Assembly: GCF_021117365.1 (NCBI RefSeq)
Contig: NZ_CP088262.1
Span: forward strand, 2,375,001 to 2,439,000
Length of the DNA: 64,000 nt
From: Nocardioides sp. cx-173
GTDB taxonomy: Bacteria > Actinomycetota > Actinomycetes > Propionibacteriales > Nocardioidaceae
Reading direction: 5' to 3'
Position numbers and translations under genes: made by a program. Shown piece after piece: positions 22,067-29,761 of this stretch; positions within the stretch are counted from its first letter, which is position 1; every line of letters begins with the position of its first letter. The notes beneath the pieces are model-generated. The model ran no database searches, was not told where the DNA came from, and saw nothing but the letters and a program-made list of their open reading frames with translations.

Positions 22067-22095
22067 TTGACGCGTGTCAAATCTCGCCCTAGCGT
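22067..22095 (+). promoter_or_regulatory. Promoter with overlapping palindrome
   Basis: TTGACG (22067-22072), 17 nt, TAGCGT (22090-22095) form a clear promoter for the monooxygenase operon. Its -35 box is inside the palindrome TTGAC-GCGT-GTCAA (22067-22080), a likely operator for the EthR-like regulator encoded downstream; it also lies in front of the divergent SDR. Confidence 0.6.
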
Positions 22096-22137
22096 GCCGC
22101 TGGTCACGTCCCGTGTCCAGCGTTCAGCGGAGGCCCC

Positions 22138-23472
22138 ATGTCACGACGCAGCAACCGGCCACGCGCCGCGGTGATCGGCGCCGGCATCAGCGGGCTCACC
22201 GCCGGCAAGATGCTGGGCGACTACGGGGTCGACTACACCTGCTTCGAGGCCTCCGACCGGGTGGGCGGCAACTGGGCGTTCGGCAACCCCAACGGCCACA
22301 GCAGCGCCTACCGGTCGCTGCACATCGACACCTCCAAGCACCGGCTGTCGTTCAAGGACTTCCCGATGCCGGAGGACTACCCCGACTTCCCGCACCACAC
22401 CCAGGTCAAGGCCTACCTCGACGACTACGCCGACGCGTTCGGGCTGCGGGAGCGGATCGAGTTCGAGAACGGCGTGCAGCACGCCGCGCGTCTCGACGAC
22501 GGCGGGTGGGAGCTCACCGACCAGGTCGGCGACGTACGCCGCTTCGACCTGCTGGTCGTCGCCAACGGCCACCACTGGGACCCGCGGACGGCCGACTTCC
22601 CGGGCGAGTTCACCGGCGAGTCGATCCACTCGCACCACTACATCGACCCCACCGACCCGCTCGACTTCAAGAAGAAGCGGATCCTGGTCGTCGGCATCGG
22701 AAACAGCGCCGCCGACATCGCGGTCGAGCTGTCGAGCAGGTCACTGCAGAACGAGGTCACCCTCTCCACCCGGTCCAGCGCGTGGATCGTGCCGAAGTAC
22801 ATGGGCGGGCTGCCGGCCGACAAGTACTTCGTCACCATCCCCCAGATCCCGCTGCACTGGCAGCGGTGGGTGCTGCAGAAGATGCAGGTGATGGCCGGCT
22901 CCAACCCCGAGCTGTACGGCCTGCCGAAGCCCAACCACAAGTTCTTCGAGGCGCACCCGACCCAGTCCGTCGAGCTGCCGCTGCGGCTCGGCTCCGGCGA
23001 CATCACGCCGAAGGGCGACGTAGCCCGCCTCGACGGTCGGACCGTCCACTTCGAGGACGGCACCGCGAGCGAGTTCGACATCATCGTCTACGCCACCGGC
23101 TACAACATCACCTTCCCGTTCTTCGACCCCGGCTTCATCAGCGCCCCGGACAACCGGATCCGGCTGTTCAAGCGGATGTTCAAGCCGGGCATCGAGGACC
23201 TGGTGTTCATGGGCTTCGCCCAGGCGACGCCGACGCTCTTCCCGTTCGTCGAGGCGCAGGCCCGGCTGCTCGCGGCGTACGCCGTGGGACGCTACGCGCT
23301 GCCGAGCACCGAGGAGATGGAGCGGATGATCGACGCCGACCAGGAGCGCTACACCGGGCACGTGCTCGACCGGCCGCGGCACACCCAGCAGCTCGACTAC
23401 TTCGTCTACGAGCACGACCTGCGCGCCAAGGAGCTGCCCGCCGGCGTACGGCGTGCGGCGGCGGTCCGATGA
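22138..23472 (+). CDS. Flavin-containing monooxygenase (FMO/Baeyer-Villiger group)
   Basis: The 444-residue protein has an FAD-binding GAGISGL near residue 13, the FMO fingerprint FTGESIHSHHY near 160, an NADP motif GIGNSAADIA near 188 and an ATG-type YATGYN near 320. This is the plant/animal FMO-like order rather than the longer EthA type. It would oxidise a ketone, sulfide or amine with NADPH and oxygen; substrate unknown. It forms an operon with the TetR gene (ATGA overlap) and the hydrolase. Monooxygenase plus hydrolase could make and split an ester. Confidence 0.88.
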   Translation: MSRRSNRPRAAVIGAGISGLTAGKMLGDYGVDYTCFEASDRVGGNWAFGNPNGHSSAYRSLHIDTSKHRLSFKDFPMPEDYPDFPHHTQVKAYLDDYADAFGLRERIEFENGVQHAARLDDGGWELTDQVGDVRRFDLLVVANGHHWDPRTADFPGEFTGESIHSHHYIDPTDPLDFKKKRILVVGIGNSAADIAVELSSRSLQNEVTLSTRSSAWIVPKYMGGLPADKYFVTIPQIPLHWQRWVLQKMQVMAGSNPELYGLPKPNHKFFEAHPTQSVELPLRLGSGDITPKGDVARLDGRTVHFEDGTASEFDIIVYATGYNITFPFFDPGFISAPDNRIRLFKRMFKPGIEDLVFMGFAQATPTLFPFVEAQARLLAAYAVGRYALPSTEEMERMIDADQERYTGHVLDRPRHTQQLDYFVYEHDLRAKELPAGVRRAAAVR

Positions 23473-24080
23473 GCACCCAGACCCGCGCCCACCGGGGCGA
23501 CCAGCGCCGCGCCGCCCTGCTGGGATCGCTCGACGAGATCCTGCGCGAGCGCGCGGGCCTCGACGACTCGAGCCTGGACTCCATCAACATCGCCGAGATC
23601 TCCCGGCGGGCCGGGGTGACCCGCTCGGCCTTCTACTTCTACTTCGAGAACAAGCAGGCCGCGGTCGCGGCGCTGATGGAGGAGATGTACGAGGCGATCG
23701 CGACCGGCAACCGGCTGCGCACGGACGGCACCCCGACCGGGCGGATCACCGCCACGATCGTGGGGCTCTTCGACGCGTGGGAGGCCCACCGGCACCTGTT
23801 CCGCGCGATGCTCGACGCGCGGGCGACCAGCGCCGCCGTGCGCGAGCTGTGGGACAGCGACCGGCTGTCGTTCGTGGCGCCGGTCGCCGCGATGATCAGC
23901 GCCGAGCGGGCGTCCGGACGCGCGCCGAACGGGGCCGACGCGACGGCGGTGGCCAGCGTGCTGCTCGAGCTCAACGACCGGATGCTCGAGCGCCTCGCCC
24001 ACGGCGGCGACCGGGCGGCGATCCAGGAGGCCGTCATCGAGATCTGGCTGCGCACGATCTACGGGCGGACCGAGCGGTGA
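23469..24080 (+). CDS. TetR-family regulator, EthR-like
   Basis: The 203-residue protein has an N-terminal helix-turn-helix (INIAEISRRAGVTRSAFYFYFENK, described as residues 38-60) with the YFYF helix typical of the EthR branch, and a ligand domain containing RAMLDARATSAAVRELW and AERASGRAPNG, also EthR-like. EthR represses the monooxygenase gene ethA; here the regulator is co-transcribed with an FMO, so local repression from the palindrome at 22067-22080 is likely. Confidence 0.87.
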   Translation: MSTQTRAHRGDQRRAALLGSLDEILRERAGLDDSSLDSINIAEISRRAGVTRSAFYFYFENKQAAVAALMEEMYEAIATGNRLRTDGTPTGRITATIVGLFDAWEAHRHLFRAMLDARATSAAVRELWDSDRLSFVAPVAAMISAERASGRAPNGADATAVASVLLELNDRMLERLAHGGDRAAIQEAVIEIWLRTIYGRTER

Positions 24081-25009
24081 GCGTCCGCGCCGACGTCCGC
24101 TTCGACTCAGCGGGCGTGGCCTGTGCGGCCTGGCACTTCCCCGGCGTGGGCGACGGGCTCGCCACCGCCGCCGGCCGTCCGGCGGTCGTGATGGCGCACG
24201 GGCTGGGCGGCACCAAGGACTCCGGGCTGGAGCCCTTCGCCACCCGGCTCGCCGCCGCCGGGCTGGAGGTGCTCGCCTTCGACTACCGCGGCTTCGGCGC
24301 CAGCGAGGGCAGCCCGCGCCAGCGGGTCTCGATGGCCGGCCAGCTCGAGGACTACCGCGCCGCGATGGCGGCGGCCGCCGCGCTGCCGGGCGTCGACCCG
24401 CGACGGCTCGTGTTGTGGGGGGTCTCGCTGGCCGGCGGGCACGTCCTGGCCGCGGCCGCGGGTCGCGACGACGTGGCGGCGGTCGTCTCGCTCACCCCGC
24501 TCGTCGACGGGCTGGCCGCCGGCCGGCACGCCCTGGCATCGCACTCCCCCGCCTCGATCGTGCGCTCGACGGTGGCCGGGCTGCACAGCCGCGCCGGCCG
24601 CGTCCCCGTGACGATGCCCATCGTCGGCCGGCTCGGGGAGACCGCCGCGCTCACGCTGCCCGGCCTCTACGAGGACTACACCGCGCTCGCCGGCCCCACC
24701 TGGGTCAACGAGGTCGACGCCGCGGTCGGGCTCAAGCTCGGCGGCCACCGGCCGGGACGGCTGGCCAAGCACGTGCGCTGTCCGATGCTGGTGCAGATCG
24801 CCGACTTCGACCGCAGCGCGCCGCCGCACGCCGCCGCGAAGGCGGCGGTCAAGGGCCGCGCGGAGGTCCGCCACTACCCGTGCGACCACTTCGACGTGTG
24901 GCCGGGCAAGGAGTGGTTCGAGGCGGCCGTCGCGCACCAGGTGCGGTTCCTCGGCCGGCACCTGGCGACGGACCGATCGACAGTGGACCGAAACGAGAAC
25001 GCGTTCTAG
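24077..25009 (+). CDS. Alpha/beta hydrolase
   Basis: The 310-residue hydrolase shows the oxyanion motif HGLGG near residue 38, a nucleophile elbow GVSLAGG near 118, an acidic residue in ADFDRS and the catalytic His in CDHFDVW near 278. There is no signal peptide. The GTG start overlaps the tetR stop (GTGA). Its last codons overlap the KstR-type palindrome that precedes fadE26. Ester or lactone cleavage after the monooxygenase is a plausible but unproved role. Confidence 0.87.
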   Translation: MSVRADVRFDSAGVACAAWHFPGVGDGLATAAGRPAVVMAHGLGGTKDSGLEPFATRLAAAGLEVLAFDYRGFGASEGSPRQRVSMAGQLEDYRAAMAAAAALPGVDPRRLVLWGVSLAGGHVLAAAAGRDDVAAVVSLTPLVDGLAAGRHALASHSPASIVRSTVAGLHSRAGRVPVTMPIVGRLGETAALTLPGLYEDYTALAGPTWVNEVDAAVGLKLGGHRPGRLAKHVRCPMLVQIADFDRSAPPHAAAKAAVKGRAEVRHYPCDHFDVWPGKEWFEAAVAHQVRFLGRHLATDRSTVDRNENAF

Positions 25010-25019
25010 TCTGGCGTGC
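24995..25019 (+). promoter_or_regulatory. KstR-type operator and leaderless promoter of fadE26
   Basis: GAGAACGCGTTCTA (24995-25008) matches the KstR consensus at 7 of 8 fixed positions and contains the palindrome AGAACGCGTTCT. It overlaps the -10 TAGTCT (25007-25012), which is 7 nt from the ATG. Confidence 0.75.
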
Positions 25020-26207
25020 ATGCGCGTCGCCCTGAACGCCGACCAGGTCCGCCTGCGGGAGGAGCTCCGGGAGTACTTCGCCGAGCTCGTCACGCCTGAG
25101 CGCCGGGCCGGCCTCGCCTCGGCCACCGGCGAGTTCGGCGACGCGACGGTCTACCAGGACGTCATCCGCCAGGTCGGCGCGGACGGCTGGCTCGGCATCG
25201 GCTGGCCCCGGGAGTACGGCGGTCAGGCGCGCTCCATGGTCGAGCAGCTGATCTTCACCGACGCTGCGGCCGTCGCCGGCGTGCCGATCCCCTACCTGAC
25301 GCTCAACACCGTCGGACCGACGATCATGCGCTACGGGACCGAGCAGCAGAAGGAGTACTTCCTGCCGCGGATCCTGCGCGGCGAGCTCCACTTCTCGATC
25401 GGCTACTCCGAGCCCGGGTCCGGCACCGACCTCGCGTCGCTGCGGACGAGGGCGGTGCGCGAAGGCGACGAGTGGGTCGTCAACGGCCAGAAGATGTGGA
25501 CCTCGCTGATCCAGTACGCCGACTGGATCTGGCTGGCCTGCCGCACCGACCCCGACCTCCCGCGCCACCGGGGCCTGTCGATGATCCTGGTCCCGGCCGA
25601 CGCGCCGGGTGTCTCCTACACACCGGTGCACACGGTGGCCGGCGTGGGCACCAGCGCGACGTACTACGAGGACGTGCGGGTGCCGGCGGGCAACCTGGTC
25701 GGCGAGCTCAACGGCGGCTGGGCGCTGATGACCAACCAGCTCAACCACGAGCGCGTGGCGCTCACCTCGGCGGCGCCGCTCGTGCACTCCCTGGCGTTGG
25801 TGCGCGAGTGGGCGCAGCAGACCAAGAACCCCGACGGGCAGCGGGTGATCGACTCGGAGTGGGTGCAGATCGCGCTGGGCCGGGCCCACGCCCGGATCGA
25901 GGCGCTGAGCCTGGTCAACTTCAAGCTCGCCGCCGACGCGGACGCCGGGGTCGCGCTGTCGCCGGCGGAGGCGTCGGCGACCAAGATCTACGGCTCGGAG
26001 CTGGCGACCGAGGTCTACCGCTCGCTGATGGAGATCGTCGGCCCCAACGCCGGCATCACCGGCGCGTCCGCGGGGGCGGTCCTCGCCGGTCGTCTCGAGC
26101 GCTCCTTCCGCTCCGCGCTCGTCATGACCTTCGGCGGCGGCACCAACGAGATCCAGCGCGACATCATCGGCTACGTCGGTCTCGGCCTCCCCGCCGCCAA
26201 GCGCTGA
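25020..26207 (+). CDS. fadE26: Steroid acyl-CoA dehydrogenase, FadE26/ChsE4-like
   Basis: The 395-residue flavoprotein subunit has the acyl-CoA dehydrogenase motifs YSEPGSGTDLASL near residue 135, NGQKMWTS near 160, and Glu244 in NQLNHERVAL as likely catalytic base. In M. tuberculosis FadE26 and FadE27 form an alpha2-beta2 enzyme that starts beta-oxidation of the steroid side chain. Gene order fadE26-fadE27-fadD17 is exactly that of Rv3504-Rv3506, which supports the names. A KstR-type operator overlaps its promoter. Confidence 0.88.
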   Translation: MRVALNADQVRLREELREYFAELVTPERRAGLASATGEFGDATVYQDVIRQVGADGWLGIGWPREYGGQARSMVEQLIFTDAAAVAGVPIPYLTLNTVGPTIMRYGTEQQKEYFLPRILRGELHFSIGYSEPGSGTDLASLRTRAVREGDEWVVNGQKMWTSLIQYADWIWLACRTDPDLPRHRGLSMILVPADAPGVSYTPVHTVAGVGTSATYYEDVRVPAGNLVGELNGGWALMTNQLNHERVALTSAAPLVHSLALVREWAQQTKNPDGQRVIDSEWVQIALGRAHARIEALSLVNFKLAADADAGVALSPAEASATKIYGSELATEVYRSLMEIVGPNAGITGASAGAVLAGRLERSFRSALVMTFGGGTNEIQRDIIGYVGLGLPAAKR

Positions 26208-26217
26208 CCACCATGTC

Positions 26218-26268
26218 CGGCGGTCGAGGTGCGAGGCCCGCCAGGGCCGAGCCTCGAGACCCGGTGAG
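26218..26268 (+). repeat. Half-copy of palindromic repeat
   Basis: CGGCGGTCGAGGTGCGAGG, a short divergent middle, then GAGCCTCGAGACCCGGTGAG: the left half of the repeat family found at 29-29.7 kb, sitting between fadE26 and fadE27. Confidence 0.8.
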
Positions 26269-26283
26269 ACGAGAGGCAACCTG

Positions 26284-27387
26284 ATGGACTTCACCTTCAC
26301 CCCCGGGCAGGACGAGGCCGCGACGCTCGCCGCGCGGATCCTCGAGGACCGCACGAGCACCGACCGGTTGCAGGAGGTCGAGGCCGGCGGCGACCGGTTC
26401 GACCGGGCGCTGTGGGGCGAGCTGGCCTCGGCCGGGCTGCTCTCGCTCGCCGTACCCGAGGAGCACGGCGGCGCCGGTCTCGGGCTGGTCGAGCTGTGCC
26501 GGGTGCTGGTCGAGGTCGGGCGCACGGTGGCGCCGGTGCCGCTCGCCGTCCACGGTGCGGCGGCCCTGCTGCTGGCCGAGCTCGGCAGCGACGAGCAGCG
26601 GGCGGCCTGGCTGCCCGGCGCCGCCACCGGCGAGACCGTGCTGAGCGCGGCCGTCGCCGAGGAGCGCGCGCACCTGCCCGCCCGGCCGACGGTGACGGCC
26701 ACGCTCGACGGTGACGGCTGGACCCTGTCGGGCTCCAAGGCGATCGTGCGGGCCGGTCTCGCCGCGGCGGCGGTCCTGGTCACGGCCACGACCCCCGACG
26801 GCGTCGGCGTCTTCCTGGTGGAGCCGGGGGCGGGCGGCGTCGACCTCGTCGAGCAGCACACGAGCGACGGCGACGCGGTCGCGCGGCTCGACCTGGCGCG
26901 TGCGCCCGGCGCGCCGGTCGGCAGGGTGGACGGCACCGCCGCGCAGCGTCTCGGTCTGCTGCTGACGGTGTGCTCGGCCGCCGAGCAGCTGGGCGTCACC
27001 GAGGGCGCGCTGGCCCTGACGGCGGCGTACGCGAAGACCCGCGAGCAGTTCGGCCGGCCGATCGGCAGCTTCCAGGCGGTGTCGCAGCGGCTGGCCGACG
27101 GCTACATCGACGTCCTGGCCCAGCGGCTCACCCTGTGGAGCGCAGCGTGGCGGCTCTCCGAGGGCCTGCCGGCCGAGACCGAGGTCGCGACCGCGAAGCT
27201 CTGGGCGGCCGACGCCGGCCACCGGCTCGCCCACACGACCGTCCACGTGCACGGGGGCGTCGGCATCGACCTCGACGGCGAGGCGCACCGCTACTTCACC
27301 AGCGCGAAGCGCTTCGAGTTCCTCTTCGGGGGTGCCACCGAGCAGGCCCTGACCATCGGCCGCGCGCTCGCGACCGAGCCCGTCTGA
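26284..27387 (+). CDS. fadE27: Steroid acyl-CoA dehydrogenase partner, FadE27/ChsE5-like
   Basis: The 367-residue protein is an acyl-CoA dehydrogenase-fold subunit with short loops: PEEHGGAGLGLVELC near residue 60, TREQFGRPIGSFQAVSQRLAD near 250 and HVHGGVGIDLDGEAHRYF near 320. It lacks the NHER-type catalytic Glu seen in FadE26, in keeping with the heteromeric ChsE4-ChsE5 enzyme in which only one subunit supplies the base. It follows fadE26 after 76 nt that contain a repeat half-element, and precedes fadD17 by 11 nt. Confidence 0.87.
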   Translation: MDFTFTPGQDEAATLAARILEDRTSTDRLQEVEAGGDRFDRALWGELASAGLLSLAVPEEHGGAGLGLVELCRVLVEVGRTVAPVPLAVHGAAALLLAELGSDEQRAAWLPGAATGETVLSAAVAEERAHLPARPTVTATLDGDGWTLSGSKAIVRAGLAAAAVLVTATTPDGVGVFLVEPGAGGVDLVEQHTSDGDAVARLDLARAPGAPVGRVDGTAAQRLGLLLTVCSAAEQLGVTEGALALTAAYAKTREQFGRPIGSFQAVSQRLADGYIDVLAQRLTLWSAAWRLSEGLPAETEVATAKLWAADAGHRLAHTTVHVHGGVGIDLDGEAHRYFTSAKRFEFLFGGATEQALTIGRALATEPV

Positions 27388-27398
27388 GGGCGCCGGCG

Positions 27399-28958
27399 AT
27401 GACCGAGGAGCAGCTGACCGTCCGCAACCAGCTCCTGGCGCGGCGCGGCGACACGCGCGCGGGGCTGCTGTTCGGTGACGACTCCTGGACCTGGGACGAG
27501 GTGGTGGCCGCCTCGTGCGTGCGGTCCGCGGTCGTCGCCTCGCTGCTGCCGGCCGGCGAGCCGCCGCACGTGGGCGTGCTGCTCGACAACACCCCGGAGT
27601 TCGCGTTCCTGCTCGGCGGCGCCGCGCTGGGCGGGCAGGTGGTGGTCGGGTTGAACCCGACCCGCCGCGGCCCGGCCCTCGCGGCCGACGTCGCGCGCGC
27701 GGACTGCCAGGTCGTGGTCGCGGACTCGACCTACGCGGGCCTGCTGGGCGACGTCGACGTGCCCGTGCTCCTGACCGACGGACCGGCGTGGGCGGGGCTG
27801 CTCGCGGAGCACGCGGGCGCCGGCGTACCCGACGTCGAGGTCGGGCAGGACGACCTGATGATGCTGATCTTCACCTCCGGCACGTCGGGCGAGCCCAAGG
27901 CCGTCAACATCACCCAGGTGAAGGTGGCATTCCCCGGCCTCTTCCTCGCCGACCGGTTCGGCCTGGGCCCCGGTCACGTCGCGTATCTGTCGATGCCGAT
28001 GTTCCACTCCAACGCGATCATGGCCGGCTGGGCGCCGGCGCTCGCGTCCGGCACGACGATGGCGTTGGCGCCGCGGTTCAGCGCCTCCGGCTTCCTGGCC
28101 GACGTACGGCGCTACGGAGCGACGTACGCCAACTACGTCGGCAAGCCGCTCACCTACGTCATGGCCACGCCCGAGCGACCCGACGACGCGGACAACCCGC
28201 TGCGCATCGTCTTCGGCAACGAGGCCAACGAGCGCGACATCGACGCCTTCGGCCGGCGCTTCGGCTGCGTCGTCGTCGACTCCTACTCCTCGACCGAGAA
28301 CGCCGTGGTCGTGCAGCGGGTGCCGGAGATGCCGCAGGGCTCGCTCGGGAGGCCCCTGGACGGGGTGAAGGTGCTCGACCCGGTGACGATGGAGGAGACG
28401 CCGGACGCGGAGTTCGGGCCGCACGGCGAGCTGCTCAACGCCGACGCGGCGACCGGAGAGCTGGTCAACGCCCAGGGCGCCGGCGCCTTCGCCGGGTACT
28501 ACAAGGACCCCGACGCGGAGTCGGAGCGGATGCGCGGCGGCATCTACTGGTCCGGCGACCTGGCCTACCGCGACGCCGACGGCTTCGTCTACTTCGCCGG
28601 TCGCACCGCCGACTGGCTGCGCGTCGACGGCGAGAACCTCGCCGCCGCCCCCATCGAGCGGATCCTGCTGCGCCACCCGGCGATCTCCGAGGCGGCCGTC
28701 TACGCCGTCCCCGACGAGTCCGTGGGCGACCAGGTCATGGCCTCGCTGATCACCCTCTCCCCGCTGGGCCCCGACGACCTGGAGTCCTTCCTCGCCGACC
28801 AGCCCGACCTGTCGCCCAAGGCCTGGCCGCGCTACGTGAGGCTCGTCGACTCCCTCCCCCGTACCGCCACCAACAAGGTCCTCAAGCGCCAGCTGTCCGC
28901 CGCCGGCGCCGCCGACCCCACCTGGACCCGCGACCCCCGCGGCACCACCTACCGCTGA
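27399..28958 (+). CDS. fadD17: Acyl-CoA synthetase, FadD17-like
   Basis: The 519-residue AMP-forming ligase activates a carboxylic acid to its CoA thioester. Motifs are IFTSGTSGEPKAV near residue 155 (ATP-binding loop), SYSSTENAV near 298 and YWSGDLAYRD near 385; the hinge lies at GRTADWLRVDGENL and the C-terminal Lys in ATNKVLKRQL. The name rests on synteny with Rv3504-Rv3506; in M. tuberculosis FadD17 acts on steroid side chains. The start ATG is 11 nt after fadE27. Confidence 0.85.
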   Translation: MTEEQLTVRNQLLARRGDTRAGLLFGDDSWTWDEVVAASCVRSAVVASLLPAGEPPHVGVLLDNTPEFAFLLGGAALGGQVVVGLNPTRRGPALAADVARADCQVVVADSTYAGLLGDVDVPVLLTDGPAWAGLLAEHAGAGVPDVEVGQDDLMMLIFTSGTSGEPKAVNITQVKVAFPGLFLADRFGLGPGHVAYLSMPMFHSNAIMAGWAPALASGTTMALAPRFSASGFLADVRRYGATYANYVGKPLTYVMATPERPDDADNPLRIVFGNEANERDIDAFGRRFGCVVVDSYSSTENAVVVQRVPEMPQGSLGRPLDGVKVLDPVTMEETPDAEFGPHGELLNADAATGELVNAQGAGAFAGYYKDPDAESERMRGGIYWSGDLAYRDADGFVYFAGRTADWLRVDGENLAAAPIERILLRHPAISEAAVYAVPDESVGDQVMASLITLSPLGPDDLESFLADQPDLSPKAWPRYVRLVDSLPRTATNKVLKRQLSAAGAADPTWTRDPRGTTYR

Positions 28959-29010
28959 CCGCCCGCATCTCGTCGGTCATCGAGGTGGAGCGGCGGCAGC
29001 GGCCTACTTT

Positions 29011-29184
29011 CGGTGGTCGAGGTGCGAGGAGCGCCAGCGCTTGTCCTGAGGTGCGAGCGCAGCGAGCCTCGAAGGGACGAGCCTCGAGACCGAGTGAGCC
29101 GACAAGCAGCCTGGGGTACGGCGGTCGGGTCGCCGCGGGGGTCTCGAGGCTCAGGCGTTGCACGCCTTCGCACCTCGACCACCG
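29011..29184 (+). repeat. Palindromic repeat, full unit A (174 bp)
   Basis: The unit begins CGGTGGTCGAGGTGCGAGG and ends CCTTCGCACCTCGACCACCG, an imperfect 20-bp terminal inverted repeat. Inside, GAGCCTCGAGACC near 29079 pairs with GGTCTCGAGGCTC near 29139, so most of the unit can fold on itself. Confidence 0.9.
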
Positions 29185-29201
29185 AACGGGGCGCACCACC
29201 T

Positions 29202-29290
29202 CGGTGGTCGAGGTGCGAGGAACGCCAGCGCTCGTCCTGAGGTGCGAGCGCAGCGAGCCTCGAAGGGACGAGCCTCGAGACCCGCGTCCT
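29202..29290 (+). repeat. Palindromic repeat, left half B
   Basis: This copy matches the left 80 or so bases of unit A and stops after GAGCCTCGAGACC, where unit C begins. Confidence 0.85.
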
Positions 29291-29292
29291 CT

Positions 29293-29424
29293 CGGTGGTC
29301 GAGGTGCGAGGAGCGCCAGCGACGAGCCTCGAGACCCAGTGAGCCGACAAGCGGCCCGGGGTACGGCCGTCAGGCCGCGGGTCTCGAGGCTCAGGCGTTG
29401 CACGCCTTCGCACCTCGACCACCG
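29293..29424 (+). repeat. Palindromic repeat, shortened unit C (132 bp)
   Basis: Both ends are intact, but an internal block present in units A and D (the GAGGTGCGAGCGCAGCGAGC segment) is missing, which accounts for the 42-bp shorter length. Confidence 0.85.
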
Positions 29425-29432
29425 AGGCCCTC

Positions 29433-29606
29433 CGGTGGTCGAGGTGCGAGGAACGCCAGCGCTCGTCCTGAGGTGCGAGCGCAGCGAGCCTCGAAGGGAC
29501 GAGCCTCGAGACCTGGTGAGCCGACAAGCAGCATGGGGTACGGCGGTCGGGTCGCCGCGGGGGTCTCGAGGCTCAGGCGCTGCACGCCTTCGCACCTCGA
29601 CCACCG
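29433..29606 (+). repeat. Palindromic repeat, full unit D (174 bp)
   Basis: Same length as unit A and nearly identical to it, so the array probably grew by recent duplication. Confidence 0.9.
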
Positions 29607-29609
29607 AAG

Positions 29610-29680
29610 GGGCGTTGCGTGCCTGCGCACCTCGACCACCGAAGGGGCGCGTTGCACGCCTTCGCACCTCGACCACCGAG
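29610..29680 (+). repeat. Two solitary right ends of the repeat
   Basis: CGCACCTCGACCACCGA occurs twice more, about 38 bp apart, each preceded by GCGTTGC and a variable CTGCG or CTTCG loop. Confidence 0.85.
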
Positions 29681-29761
29681 ACGCAAAAAGTTCTCAGAAC
29701 CCTGTGGACAAAGGGCATTCTCGGGCGCTCGACTGTCGGTGGCGGGTGCTTGAGTAGACCC

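Larger units (their letters stand above)
28959..29761. other. Gene-free region holding a palindromic repeat array
   Basis: These 803 bases contain no believable gene. Several frames on both strands are open only because the repeats lack stop codons. The part from 29681 to 29761 is unique sequence in front of the DUF222/HNH gene, including a short AT-richer stretch (29684-29705). Confidence 0.85.

Noticed and set aside
28971..29680. CRISPR array
   Set aside because: Repeats are long, palindromic and unevenly truncated, without regular unique spacers, and no cas gene is near.
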